The translations under genes were made by a program, and so were the position numbers. Shown here piece after piece: positions 1-9,362 of a DNA stretch of 64,000 bases. The notes below the pieces were generated by a model. The model made no database searches, was not told the origin of the DNA, and saw only the letters and a program-made list of their open reading frames with translations. Each line of letters opens with the position of its first letter. Within the stretch, counting starts at the first letter, position 1. Source of the stretch: Bryobacterales bacterium (GTDB taxonomy: Bacteria > Acidobacteriota > Terriglobia > Bryobacterales > Bryobacteraceae); contig JADZBH010000012.1 in assembly GCA_020852175.1 (NCBI GenBank), positions 159,487-223,486 of the forward strand. The letters run 5' to 3'.

Positions 1-2
1 CG

Positions 3-179
3 CACGTGCTGGAGGTGGTGGAGCGGTTGTGCGAACGCGTGGCGATCATCGCCGAAGGCCGTCTGGTGATGGAAACGGACATGGCGGAGTTGCGCGGCTC
101 CTCGCAATCGCTCGAAGACACGTTTGTGCGCGTGGTCGGCGCCGAGCGTCCCGCCGAGACGCTGGACTGGCTGGGATAG
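3..179 (+). CDS. ABC transporter ATP-binding protein, C-terminal fragment (5' end outside window)
   Basis: Only the last 58 codons are in the window. The reading frame begins with a His followed by a VLEVVERLCERVAII-type segment, the usual H-loop and following strand of an ABC ATPase, and continues into the short tail (EGRLV then a helix) that ends these subunits. The stop TAG is three bases before the ATG of the membrane protein at 183, so the two form an ATPase/permease pair. Substrate cannot be told from this fragment. The family assignment is fairly secure from the H-loop region, but Walker motifs are outside the window. Confidence 0.75.
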   Translation, partial: HVLEVVERLCERVAIIAEGRLVMETDMAELRGSSQSLEDTFVRVVGAERPAETLDWLG

Positions 180-182
180 CCC

Positions 183-1790
183 ATGTTCCCCCAGTCACGG
201 GCCATTCTGTGGGCGCAATTCCGGACGCTGCTGAACTTCTATTCGCGCGGCAACCGCACCGGGCTGTGGATCGCCGGGGCCGCTTCGGCGTTGTGGTATT
301 CGACGGTGGCGGCGGGCTCGGCGATGCTCGCGTTGCTGTTCGCCCAACCGGCGAGCGTGGACCTGATCCGGCGCATCCTGCCGCAAGGGTTGCTGGCCGC
401 CTGCCTCTACTGGCAACTCGTGCCGCTGATGCTGGTTTCGGCGGGCGCGGCGCTTGATCTGAAGCGGCTGGCGGTGTATCCGATTCAACGCTCGCACCTG
501 TTCGGCCTGGAGGTGTTATTGCGGCTCACCACAGGCCTGGAAATGGTGCTGCTGCTGGTTGGAGCAGCCGCTGGGCTGTTGCTGAACCCCTCCCTGCCGG
601 CCTGGGGCGTGCTTGCCTTGCTACCCTTTGCGGGCATGAACCTGTTGCTCTCGGTGGGACTGCGGGATCTGCTGGCGCGCGTGATGTCGGGGCGGCGCTC
701 GCGCGAGTTGGGCTTGCTGCTGATCGTCCTGATCGCCGGGCTGCCCCAGGTGCTTCTGCTCCACGGATCGCCGGGACGGCTGACACGCTTCCTGGAGTAC
801 ACGGCGCTGGGGTTCTGGCCCTGGGCGGCGGCGGGGCAACTGGCGGCGGGCCGGTTCAGCGCCGGCGCCGCGGCGGTGCTGGCCCTGTGGACAGCCGCGG
901 CCTACGCCTTCGGCCGCTGGCAGTTTGAGCGGGGCTTCCGCACGGACCTGGCCGCCGCGCGGCCGCCTTCCGGCTCCGCGGAACCGGCCTCGGAACCTTG
1001 GAGCGAGCGGTTCTACCGCCTTCCCGGCCTGTTCCTGCCCGACCCTCTGGGAGCGCTGGTGGAAAAGGAACTGCGTTTCCTCAGCCGCGCGCCGCGCTTC
1101 CGGCTGGTCTTCTTCATGGGCTTCACCTTCGGCCTGCTCGTGTGGCTGCCGATGACGCTGCGGCCCGGTGGCGGGCCTTCGCTTCTCACCTCGAACTACC
1201 TCACCTTTGTCTCCGTTTATGCCCTGATGCTGCTGGGCGAGGTGAGTTTCTGGAACACCTTTGGCTTCGACCGCGCGGCGGCGCAGATCTACTACGTCAC
1301 GCCTGTGCCGGTTGCCACCGTGCTCATCGGCAAGAATATCGCTTCCGCTATTTTCGTGTTCCTCGAGATCACGGCGGTAACCGCTGTGTGCGCGCTGTTC
1401 CGCATGCCGATCACGGCGGCGAAACTGGCGGAATCCTACCTGGTGGCGTTCATTCTGGCGCTGTTTCTGATCGCCGTGGGCAATCTGGCGTCCATCTACT
1501 ACCCGCGCCCGGTGGACCCGTCGCATTCCTGGCGGCGGTCGGCGGCCGGAAAGATGCAGGCCGTGCTGATGTTCGCCTACCCGGTGTTGAGCATCCCCAT
1601 CGGCCTGGCCTATCTGGCGCGGTTCGCCTTTGAAAGCGAGGCGGCGTTCTACGGGATGCTGGCCTTCGCGGCGGCGCTGGCGGGTACGGTCTACTGGATC
1701 GCGCTGGAATCCAGCGTGCACGCGGCCATCACCCGCAGGGAGTCCATCGTAACGGCGCTGAGCCAGGGCGACGGTCCGGTGAACGGCTGA
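183..1790 (+). CDS. ABC-2-like transporter permease (polytopic membrane protein)
   Basis: A 535-residue protein with many hydrophobic segments spread from about residue 30 to the C-terminus, separated by short basic loops, and one longer soluble stretch around residues 240-290. It begins three bases after the stop of an ABC ATPase, so it is very probably the membrane subunit of the same exporter. The length and two-bundle layout resemble large bacterial ABC-2 type permeases that act as a single full-length membrane subunit. There is no signature that names the substrate. The start ATG at 183 is the first in frame. Confidence 0.7.
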   Translation: MFPQSRAILWAQFRTLLNFYSRGNRTGLWIAGAASALWYSTVAAGSAMLALLFAQPASVDLIRRILPQGLLAACLYWQLVPLMLVSAGAALDLKRLAVYPIQRSHLFGLEVLLRLTTGLEMVLLLVGAAAGLLLNPSLPAWGVLALLPFAGMNLLLSVGLRDLLARVMSGRRSRELGLLLIVLIAGLPQVLLLHGSPGRLTRFLEYTALGFWPWAAAGQLAAGRFSAGAAAVLALWTAAAYAFGRWQFERGFRTDLAAARPPSGSAEPASEPWSERFYRLPGLFLPDPLGALVEKELRFLSRAPRFRLVFFMGFTFGLLVWLPMTLRPGGGPSLLTSNYLTFVSVYALMLLGEVSFWNTFGFDRAAAQIYYVTPVPVATVLIGKNIASAIFVFLEITAVTAVCALFRMPITAAKLAESYLVAFILALFLIAVGNLASIYYPRPVDPSHSWRRSAAGKMQAVLMFAYPVLSIPIGLAYLARFAFESEAAFYGMLAFAAALAGTVYWIALESSVHAAITRRESIVTALSQGDGPVNG

Positions 1791-1795
1791 GGCGT

Positions 1796-4627
1796 CTACC
1801 GTTTGATCCAGATCGGGCTCGACCACGCCATCTGATCGTCGTGCTGCTGGACGCGCACATAGTAGTAGCTCTCCCCCGGCAGCGGCTGTTGATCGCGAAA
1901 CGTGAGAGCGGCCTCCTGGGTGTTCGGGTGCGAGGTCATCAGGAACTGGTTCGAGCGGATAATGTCGATCTGGCGGATGGGCTTGGTGCCGATGACGCTC
2001 ACCTTCAGTTCAAACGGGCCGCTGGCCTGGAAACTCGCCCCCTGCAGGTGATCGCCATCGGCGGCGGAGATGCGGTAGTCGAGAATGATGTTGTCGGTGG
2101 CGCCGTAGCTTTGCCGGCGGCGCATGGCGTTCAGCAGGCTCTCCCGCGTGAACTCACCGGCCAGGGTGCAGGCGTAGGAGATGTGCGTCGAGAGGTGATC
2201 GGAGCTGGCCTGCACGCCCAGCTTGTAGCCCTTGGCCCAGGCGTTCCACACATAGCCCGCGGGCCGGAAGCCGCCCGGCGCCGAGTTGGGGTTCTCCGCG
2301 TTGGCCGCCTTGGGAGCGCCCAGGTATTCCGCCGAAACACGGTCGCCCTGGTAGATCTCGACCAGAGGCTCCACCTCGGGGTCGTTGTCGCGCCAGTCGG
2401 TGCCCATGTTCGAGGCCGAGGTGTGCGAAACGGCGATGCCGTCGTACTTCTTCAGATACTCATAGAGCGCCTTGGCCCCCACCGTGCCTTTCTGTTCGCC
2501 CTTGGTGATGGGCAGGGTCGGGTTGCCGCGCTTGGTGAAGATCACGTTGCGGTGGCCGTTCGGGTAGTTCACGCTCCGTTCGTAACCATAGAACGGCACG
2601 AAAGTTCCGGGCACGTGGTAGACGTCGGCCATCTGTTGCAGCAGGAAGTTGACATAGGGCTCGTCGGGACCGGCGGCGCCGTTGTGGTCGCTCACCATCA
2701 GGAAGTCGAGCGCGGCGGCATCGATCGCATAGCGGTAGGTGTCCAGCAACGAGCCGTCGTTGTTGCCGTCCATGGAGAACTCGGTGTGGCGGTGGATGTC
2801 GCCCCGGTAGATCTTCAACTGGCGGCCGCCCGCGGCCATCACATAGGAATGGATGCGATCCAGGTCGGCGCGCTCGTTGGGGTGAATGGGCCACCATTTG
2901 ATCTCCGCCGAGGGCAGCGGCTTCAACACGGGCGGCACGCCTGCCGTCGCGACGGGAATGCGCGCCACGTTCACTTCACCGCGCTGGTACAGATAGTCCT
3001 CGAAGTCGCGCCGGTCGTAGGGATAGGCGATGTACAGGCCGTCGCTGGCGGCGGCGATGCCGGTGCGCATGTCCTGTCGGCCGTAGCTAGCCGGAAGTTG
3101 CACCGGAACCGACCATCCGGCGGCTTCGGGACGAGTGACAAAGATCTCCCAGTTGGCCCGGTGCAGAGGCGTATCGGAAGGCATATCGGGCTGGCGGATG
3201 CGGCGGTGGCGGAAGCTCATCCAGACGCGCCCGCTGGCGTCGGCGGCCAGCGAGGGCAGGTCGTTGAAGCCGCGCAGCGCCTCGGGCATCGACTCCTCGA
3301 AGCGGCCGGCGGGTTCCTGCAGCCCGGCGCTGGTGAGCACCGCCGTCTTCACGACGCGCCACGAATACAACGCCGCGCCTTCGATCTTCGGCAGAAAGCC
3401 GGTGTCCTTGCCCCATTCAAAGCCCGCTTCGTTCCAGGCGATCCATAACCGGTTCTGGCCATCGCAGACAATCGACGGGTAGGCCTCGAATTTTCCCGTG
3501 GCGGCGATTGGCGTCACCTCGCCCCAGGCGCCTTTTTCCCAGCGGCGCACCACCACGTCATAGTTGCCCTTGTCATAGGTGTCCCAGGCGGCCCACACGC
3601 GGCCCGCGCGGTCGGCGGCCAGCGCCGGGGCCCAATCGTTGGCCGGACTGGGGGACACCGTTTCGGCCGCGGCCCACGCGTTGTGCCAGCGGCGGGCGAT
3701 GATGTCGGACTTTCCATTCCGGAACCCCTGCCAGGCGGCCCACACGCCCCCCTCCGCGTCCGTGGCCAGCGTCACATAGATGTCCGGCTGCGGCGCGTCG
3801 CTCAGGCGCTCGATGGCGCTCCACGCCCGGCCGTCCCAACGGCGCGCGTAGACGTCGAAATTGCCGTTCACCTGCGCCGACCAGGCGAACACCACGCCGC
3901 CCAGACCGTCGCGCGCGGCCTTCACCACGAAGACATCGGCGTGGTCGCCGGATACCTTCTCGATGGCGCTCCACTGGCCGCCCGAACGGCGGCGGGCCAT
4001 CACGGCGTTCTTCCCGTTGGCGAACTCCACCCAGGCGGTCCACAGGTCGCCGTTGGCGGCGGCGGCCACGGTGGCGAAGTCGGAGTTCAACCCTGGGTTG
4101 GAAACGCTGTCCATGGCCGCGACGCGGCGCACGGAGACCTGTCCGGCCAGTTCGCGGCGGTCCTCGCCATACTCCATGGCGAATGGTTTCACCTCGAACG
4201 ATCCGTCCGCGGTTTCAACGACCAGGGTTGTCGCCGCCGAACCGCGCACCTGGACCAGAACGCCCGGCTGCCGGATGTAGGTTTGCTGCGGTTCGTTGAA
4301 CGGCTTCTCCCAGGGGCGTTTCACGAAGTTCGGCGCCTTCCACGTGGACAGCGTCCAGCCGGTGTTGGACACCGTGTCGCCGGGACGCGGACGCCAGTTC
4401 CGCACGCCCAGCACCTCGCCGCCCGCCGCCGACAGCCTGCCCTTCCATTCCCGGCCGGCGCGGTCCAGGAGGCCCAGCTCGATCCGCACCTCGGCTACAT
4501 CGCCGCTCAGCCGCGATGGCTTGGCCGCCGCGTCCTGCGACAGCACGGCGCCGGGCCGCGCCACCACCCATAACGCCACACCCGCGCCCGCCGCGGCCAG
4601 CGCCGTGAACCATACGCTATGTTTCAT
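1796..4627 (-). CDS. Exported DUF3604 (PHP-like) protein with N-terminal repeat region
   Basis: A 943-residue protein with an N-terminal hydrophobic signal sequence. Residues from about 150 to 560 contain recurring W-A-A-W/D and G-R-V-W units typical of a beta-propeller-like region. The C-terminal third is DUF3604, related to PHP phosphoesterases: a D-I-H-R-H motif at D610/H612/H614 and an S-D-H-N motif at D647/H648 could bind metal. The ATG at 4627 has an AGGAG upstream and overlaps the stop of the FAD oxidoreductase gene by four bases (ATGA), so the genes are translationally coupled. Substrate is unknown; the neighbours are a sulfatase and an FAD enzyme. A longer upstream reading frame is spurious because it runs inside the coupled gene. 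Confidence 0.8.
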   Translation of the reverse strand: MKHSVWFTALAAAGAGVALWVVARPGAVLSQDAAAKPSRLSGDVAEVRIELGLLDRAGREWKGRLSAAGGEVLGVRNWRPRPGDTVSNTGWTLSTWKAPNFVKRPWEKPFNEPQQTYIRQPGVLVQVRGSAATTLVVETADGSFEVKPFAMEYGEDRRELAGQVSVRRVAAMDSVSNPGLNSDFATVAAAANGDLWTAWVEFANGKNAVMARRRSGGQWSAIEKVSGDHADVFVVKAARDGLGGVVFAWSAQVNGNFDVYARRWDGRAWSAIERLSDAPQPDIYVTLATDAEGGVWAAWQGFRNGKSDIIARRWHNAWAAAETVSPSPANDWAPALAADRAGRVWAAWDTYDKGNYDVVVRRWEKGAWGEVTPIAATGKFEAYPSIVCDGQNRLWIAWNEAGFEWGKDTGFLPKIEGAALYSWRVVKTAVLTSAGLQEPAGRFEESMPEALRGFNDLPSLAADASGRVWMSFRHRRIRQPDMPSDTPLHRANWEIFVTRPEAAGWSVPVQLPASYGRQDMRTGIAAASDGLYIAYPYDRRDFEDYLYQRGEVNVARIPVATAGVPPVLKPLPSAEIKWWPIHPNERADLDRIHSYVMAAGGRQLKIYRGDIHRHTEFSMDGNNDGSLLDTYRYAIDAAALDFLMVSDHNGAAGPDEPYVNFLLQQMADVYHVPGTFVPFYGYERSVNYPNGHRNVIFTKRGNPTLPITKGEQKGTVGAKALYEYLKKYDGIAVSHTSASNMGTDWRDNDPEVEPLVEIYQGDRVSAEYLGAPKAANAENPNSAPGGFRPAGYVWNAWAKGYKLGVQASSDHLSTHISYACTLAGEFTRESLLNAMRRRQSYGATDNIILDYRISAADGDHLQGASFQASGPFELKVSVIGTKPIRQIDIIRSNQFLMTSHPNTQEAALTFRDQQPLPGESYYYVRVQQHDDQMAWSSPIWIKR

Positions 4628-6186
4628 CGCGGTTTCTCCTGGAGTTCCAATACGGCGCCCTGGGCGCGCAGCTTGCCCGTGAGTTCGGCGGTGTCGATGT
4701 CCTGAACCGCCACGTTCCTGTCGATGGCCATACGCGCGGCCAGCCCGGCCGCCTGGCCCATGATCATGTAGACGGGCTCCATGCGGAGCGTGGAATAGGT
4801 GACGTGCGAGGAGGAGACGCACACCGGCACCAGCAGGTTGGCCGCCTCCTTTTTCTTCGGCAGCAGCACGCGGTAAGGGATCTGGTAGGGCGTGACGCGC
4901 ACCTCCATGTTGCCCTCGTTCTGCACCGTGCCGTCGGCCTGCGCGTAGCGCTGCACGTTGTGCGAATCGGAGTTGTAACTGCCCATGCCAATGACATCGG
5001 GCTTGGTGAGTTCGGTTTGAATGTCCTTCTGCGTCATCACCCAGCCGCCCGCCAGGCGGCGCGCCTCGCGCACATAAAGCTGGTGGGGCCAATGATGCGT
5101 GTCGATGAACTCATCGGCGCACAGCCCCCAGCGCTTCATCTCCTTCTGAATTTCCGCGGGCACGCGGGGCTCGGTTTGCAGGAAATGGAAGAAGCCGGCG
5201 GTATAGTCGATGTGGTCCTGCCAGATGACGGCGCGCTGCGCGTAGGTGGCTTCGGGGTACTCCCAACTGGCGCCGATGTAGTCGGTGGAAAACGCGCCGC
5301 GGTTGTTGATATCCGTCTTCGACTGCTTTTCCAGGCGTGAGACGATCAACATTTCGTTGAGGCGCGGCAGGCGTCCGTTGGCCTTCCGGAAGCCCTCCAC
5401 CCAGCGCAGCCACAGTTCGTAACGGCCGGGAGTGTAGTTGGCGGGCTTGGGGATGGCCACCTGGTTCGACGGATCGTCGGAGAGGCACATGCGGAAGTTG
5501 TAGGCCTGCACCTTCTTGTCGGCGGCGCCCAGTTCGCCGCGAGGCGTTGTTTGAATGCCGGGCAGCAGTTGTTTGTCCGCGCCCGTTGCGCTTACCGGAA
5601 AGTCGAACTGATGGCTGCGGTCCTTCGGACGTACGCCGGCCAGCGATTCGCCGTACTGCGCCGTGCCCTCGCGGCCCACGGTATAGCTCGCGCCGGCGCG
5701 CTTCAACAGGTCTCCTTCATAGGTGGCGTCCATGAAAATGCGCGCGGCAAAGCCCGTGCCGTTCTCGGTGTAGATCTCGCGGATGCGCCCGCCGCGCTTC
5801 TTCAGCGCGTCCACCTCGCGCAGGCGGTGGCCGTAGTAGACCTTCACGCGCGCCTCCTCGGCCCACTGCTTCAACACCTTTTCGGCGACGTGCGGTTCGA
5901 AGTACCAGACGATGTCCTTGCCATACTCGCGGCCCACGCGCCGGTAAAACTCGAGCGACATGCCGCCGATGGTCTCCTTGCGGCCGTGGTCGGTATGGCC
6001 CAGCCCGCCGCTGGTCATGCCGCCCAAATGGCGTCCGGGCTCCACCAGCGCCACCTTCAGGTTTTGTTGGGCGGCGGTGATGGCGGCCACCACGCCGCCC
6101 GACGTCGCTCCGTACACCACCACGTCGAACGTCTCGATGGCGGGCGCGGCCAGTGTAGCCAGCAGAAACAGGGCAAAAGGCTTCAC
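4624..6186 (-). CDS. Exported FAD-dependent oxidoreductase
   Basis: A 520-residue protein starting with a signal-peptide-like hydrophobic stretch and then a Rossmann dinucleotide-binding motif (D-V-V-V-Y-G-A-T-S-G-G-V, about residues 20-31), an E-P-G end of strand 2, and an L-G-G-M-T-S-G-G-L-G segment as in the FAD_oxidored family. It ends with the second FAD contact near the C-terminus (Y-M-I-M-G-Q-A-A-G-L-A-A). The start is GTG at 6186, which overlaps the TGA of the upstream sulfatase (GTGA), and its own stop overlaps the next ATG. It is therefore the middle gene of a coupled three-gene operon. The substrate is unknown; members are often near sulfatases and glycan enzymes. Confidence 0.82.
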   Translation of the reverse strand: MKPFALFLLATLAAPAIETFDVVVYGATSGGVVAAITAAQQNLKVALVEPGRHLGGMTSGGLGHTDHGRKETIGGMSLEFYRRVGREYGKDIVWYFEPHVAEKVLKQWAEEARVKVYYGHRLREVDALKKRGGRIREIYTENGTGFAARIFMDATYEGDLLKRAGASYTVGREGTAQYGESLAGVRPKDRSHQFDFPVSATGADKQLLPGIQTTPRGELGAADKKVQAYNFRMCLSDDPSNQVAIPKPANYTPGRYELWLRWVEGFRKANGRLPRLNEMLIVSRLEKQSKTDINNRGAFSTDYIGASWEYPEATYAQRAVIWQDHIDYTAGFFHFLQTEPRVPAEIQKEMKRWGLCADEFIDTHHWPHQLYVREARRLAGGWVMTQKDIQTELTKPDVIGMGSYNSDSHNVQRYAQADGTVQNEGNMEVRVTPYQIPYRVLLPKKKEAANLLVPVCVSSSHVTYSTLRMEPVYMIMGQAAGLAARMAIDRNVAVQDIDTAELTGKLRAQGAVLELQEKPR

Positions 6187-7550
6187 TTGCGTGTGTCTTC
6201 CTTCCAGACATGAATGGCCGATTGCAACTCATCGGCGATTTCGGGGCGGGCGTGGCGCAGGTTTCGCCGCTCGCCGGGATCGGCTTCCAGATCGGATAAC
6301 CACACGGCATCCTCGCCCTTGGCCTCGCCGCGCGTTTCCGGAGTGCGGCCATATTCGTTGCCGTTCAACACCAATTTCCAACGCCCTTTGCGCGCGGCGG
6401 CCTGTTTGCCGTTCTCCCAGAAAAGCGTAGTGTGCGGCGAAGGGGCTGCCCGCGCGGCCACGGGCAGAATATCGCGGCCGTCGACGTGGTAGCCGGGTTC
6501 CGGCGCCGCGCCCGCGACATTCCAGATGGTGGGCGCGATGTCCATGGTCATCACCAGTTGGCGGTTCACCTGCCCCGGCTGAATGCGCGCGGGCCAGCTC
6601 ATGATGCCGGGCACATGCATGCCGCCGTCGAACAGGCTGAACTTGAATCCGCGATAGACGCCGTTATCGCCGGCCGTGGCGGGCTGCTGGTTCAACCCGG
6701 CGCGAGGTTCCGTAGTGGCGCCGTTGTCGGCCACGAAAAAGATGAGCGTATTGTCGAGCAGGCCGTGCCGCGAGAGCGTCTGGCGAATCGCGCCTACGCC
6801 GTCGTCCATGGCGGCCAGCATGGCGGCATAAGTCTGGCGTTCCGGCTCGAGGTTGGGGAAGCGTCGTTTGTACTTCGCGGGCGCGTGCATGGGATAGTGC
6901 ACGGCATTATAGGTGACGCACAGGAAAAAGGGTTCGCTCCCGTGAGCGTCGATGAAGCCGGTGGCTTCCGCGGTGATGCGCTCGGTCAGGTACTGGCCGT
7001 CCTCCCAGATCTCCTCGCGGTCGCGGTAGAGCGAGTGGAAGTTGACGGTGCGGCTTTGCGGGTTGGATTCGCCCCAATAATAAATGTGCGAGTAGAAGTC
7101 GACGCAGCCCGGCAGAAAGCCGTAGAAGTAATCGTAGCCGCGAGCGTTGGGCACGGTATCGGGCGTACTGCCCAGGTGCCATTTGCCAATCAGTCCCGTG
7201 GCGTAGCCGGCCTGCTTCAGGCGGCTGGGCAGCGTGTGCTGGTTCAGGCCGAGCGGCAGGCCGTTCGCGCCCACGCCGGCGCGCACCGGATACCGGCCCG
7301 TTTGCAGCGCCGCGCGCGACGGGGCGCACACCGGCGCGCAGGAATACCAGTTGGTGAAGCGGACTCCGGAAGCGGCCAGTTGATCGATGTGCGGCGTCTT
7401 CACATCCGCGGCGCCGTAACAGCCCAGATCGTGAGAACCCTGGTCGTCGGACATGATCACGACGAAGTTCGGTTTGCGTGTCTGGCCCTGCGCGGAGACC
7501 GCGGCGCTCAGCGCGCCCGCCGTGGCCAGCCAATCTCTCCGGTTCAGCAT
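6183..7550 (-). CDS. Tat-exported formylglycine-dependent sulfatase
   Basis: A 455-residue type I sulfatase. The N-terminus is a twin-arginine signal (N-R-R-D-W-L-A). D35/D36 in S-D-D-Q-G are metal ligands, and C75 in the C-A-P-S-R motif followed by A-A-L-Q-T-G-R is the Cys that is converted to formylglycine. A second metal site is seen in V-A-D-N-G-A. It leads a three-gene operon with the FAD oxidoreductase (GTGA overlap) and the DUF3604 protein. The start at 7550 is chosen because it gives the Tat signal directly; the frame continues far upstream only as an artefact opposite the divergent sulfatase gene. The sulfated substrate is not known. Confidence 0.9.
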   Translation of the reverse strand: MLNRRDWLATAGALSAAVSAQGQTRKPNFVVIMSDDQGSHDLGCYGAADVKTPHIDQLAASGVRFTNWYSCAPVCAPSRAALQTGRYPVRAGVGANGLPLGLNQHTLPSRLKQAGYATGLIGKWHLGSTPDTVPNARGYDYFYGFLPGCVDFYSHIYYWGESNPQSRTVNFHSLYRDREEIWEDGQYLTERITAEATGFIDAHGSEPFFLCVTYNAVHYPMHAPAKYKRRFPNLEPERQTYAAMLAAMDDGVGAIRQTLSRHGLLDNTLIFFVADNGATTEPRAGLNQQPATAGDNGVYRGFKFSLFDGGMHVPGIMSWPARIQPGQVNRQLVMTMDIAPTIWNVAGAAPEPGYHVDGRDILPVAARAAPSPHTTLFWENGKQAAARKGRWKLVLNGNEYGRTPETRGEAKGEDAVWLSDLEADPGERRNLRHARPEIADELQSAIHVWKEDTRK

Positions 7551-7610
7551 TGCGCCCACTCTAACATGCGTTGCAATCAACCATGGAGAACGAAACAATA
7601 GCAGTCGATC

Positions 7611-9347
7611 ATGCTGACACGCCGCCATTTTCTCGCCGCCACCCTTGCCACCGCCCAAGCGCAAACCGCTGCGCGGCCCAACGTCCTGGTGATTCTCACC
7701 GACGATCAGGGGTATGGCGATTTCAGCGCCCACGGCAACCCCGTCCTGAAGACGCCGAACCTGGACAAACTGCATGGGGAGAGCGTCCGTTTCGTCGATT
7801 TCCACTGCGCTCCCATGTGCACGCCCACGCGAGGCCAGTTGATGAGCGGCGTGGACGCCCTGCGCAACAAGGCCTGTTCGGTGACCGCCGGCCGCGCCGT
7901 GCTGCGGCGCGACCTGCCTACCATGGCCGATGTCTTCCGAGCCAACGGGTACCGGACGGGGATGTTCGGCAAATGGCACCTGGGCGACAGCTATCCCTAC
8001 CGCCCGATGGACCGCGGCTTCCAAACCGCCAAGTATCACCTGGGCTTCGGCATGTCGTCGGCGCCGGAGTTCGACAACGACTACTTCAATGGCCGCTATC
8101 ACGACAATGGCGTGACGAAACGCTTCCAGGGATATTGCACCGACTTCTGGTTCAACGAGGCGATGGCCTGGATGAAGCAGCGCGGCGAGGAGCGCGAACC
8201 GTTCCTGTGTTACCTGCCGACGAACGCGCCGCACGGCCCGGCCTGGGTGGATCCGAAGTACTCCGGCGCGTACGATCGCGACGGCCTGCCCGCCGGCTTC
8301 TTCGGCATGATCGCCAACCTCGACGAGAACATGGGCAAACTCGACCGCTTTCTGGCGCAATCCGGACTGCGCGACAACACGATTGTCGTGTTCATGACCG
8401 ACAACGGAGGCACGGCGGGCGTGAACGTCTTCAACGCGGGCATGCGCGGGCGGAAGACACAACTCTACGACGGCGGCCACCGCGATCCCTGTTTCGTACG
8501 ATGGCCGAAAGGCAACCTGCGCCCGGCGGGCGACGTGGACTACCCGGCACAAGTGCAGGACGTGCTGCCGACGCTGATCGGCCTATGCGGCCTGGGAGCG
8601 CCGCAAGGAGCCCGGTTCGACGGCGCGTCGCTAGCTCCGCTGCTGCGCGGCAAGGCGGAAATGCCCGATCGCATGATGGTGGTGCAATACGGACAGGTGC
8701 CGAAGAAGTGGGAGTCCAACGTGATCTGGAACCAGTGGAGACTGGTGAACGGAACTGAACTTTATGATTTCCGCGCCAATAGGGCCGAGGACCTGAACCT
8801 GGCCCCGGCCAACCCCGCCGTGGTGGCCCGCATGCGCGCTCATTATGAACAGTGGTGGGCCTCTGTGGAGCCCGGACTCAACGAGCCCGAACCCGTGGCG
8901 CTCATCGGCTCGCGCGAGGAGTCTCCCACCATGCTGTGCTCGGCCGACTGGTGGGAGATCTACGCCGACAACCCGGGACACGTTTCCAACGCCGCGGGCG
9001 GGCCGAAGGGTGCGCCCTGGTACGTCGCCGTGGCCGCGACGGGCGAGTACCGCATCGAGCTGTCGCGTTGGCCCTTCAACCTGATGCTGCCCCTCACGGC
9101 GGGACGCGAGCCACAGAAAATGCACAGGGGCAGCCTGCCGCCCGGCAAGGCCATGCCCATCGCCGGGGCGAAGTTGAAGGTGGGCGACGGACCCGAACTT
9201 CAGGCGAAGGCCGCGCCGGGCGCGCGCAGCGTCAGCTTCCGCGTGAAGATCGACAAGGCCGCGCGCATCCCCCTACACGCCTGGTTCACCGGCGCAAAGG
9301 GCGAGGACGTGTGCGGCGTCTTCTACGCGCGCATCGAAAAGGCGTAA
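7611..9347 (+). CDS. Tat-exported formylglycine-dependent sulfatase (divergent copy)
   Basis: A 578-residue type I sulfatase transcribed away from the first one, with 60 bases between their starts. The N-terminus has a twin-arginine signal (T-R-R-H-F-L-A-A). D31/D32 in T-D-D-Q-G-Y-G-D are metal ligands, and C70 in C-T-P-T-R (then G-Q-L-M-S-G) is the predicted formylglycine site. M-T-D-N-G-G near residue 265 is the second metal site. The C-terminal part after about residue 400 is longer than in the first sulfatase and looks like an additional beta-rich domain. The two enzymes are clearly different paralogues rather than a recent duplication. An FGE-type maturase is not in the window. Confidence 0.9.
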   Translation: MLTRRHFLAATLATAQAQTAARPNVLVILTDDQGYGDFSAHGNPVLKTPNLDKLHGESVRFVDFHCAPMCTPTRGQLMSGVDALRNKACSVTAGRAVLRRDLPTMADVFRANGYRTGMFGKWHLGDSYPYRPMDRGFQTAKYHLGFGMSSAPEFDNDYFNGRYHDNGVTKRFQGYCTDFWFNEAMAWMKQRGEEREPFLCYLPTNAPHGPAWVDPKYSGAYDRDGLPAGFFGMIANLDENMGKLDRFLAQSGLRDNTIVVFMTDNGGTAGVNVFNAGMRGRKTQLYDGGHRDPCFVRWPKGNLRPAGDVDYPAQVQDVLPTLIGLCGLGAPQGARFDGASLAPLLRGKAEMPDRMMVVQYGQVPKKWESNVIWNQWRLVNGTELYDFRANRAEDLNLAPANPAVVARMRAHYEQWWASVEPGLNEPEPVALIGSREESPTMLCSADWWEIYADNPGHVSNAAGGPKGAPWYVAVAATGEYRIELSRWPFNLMLPLTAGREPQKMHRGSLPPGKAMPIAGAKLKVGDGPELQAKAAPGARSVSFRVKIDKAARIPLHAWFTGAKGEDVCGVFYARIEKA

Positions 9348-9362
9348 CGGCGCGCCGCCGCG

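Noticed and set aside
621..1826. 401-codon open frame on the minus strand
   Set aside because: Antisense to the ABC permease, with composition (runs of R, Q, H, G) typical of high-GC shadow frames.
1841..3448. 535-codon open frame on the plus strand
   Set aside because: Antisense to the DUF3604 gene; no recognisable domain and shadow-like composition.
7551..8552. Long upstream extension of the minus-strand sulfatase frame
   Set aside because: It runs antisense through the second sulfatase gene, and the Tat signal begins at 7550.
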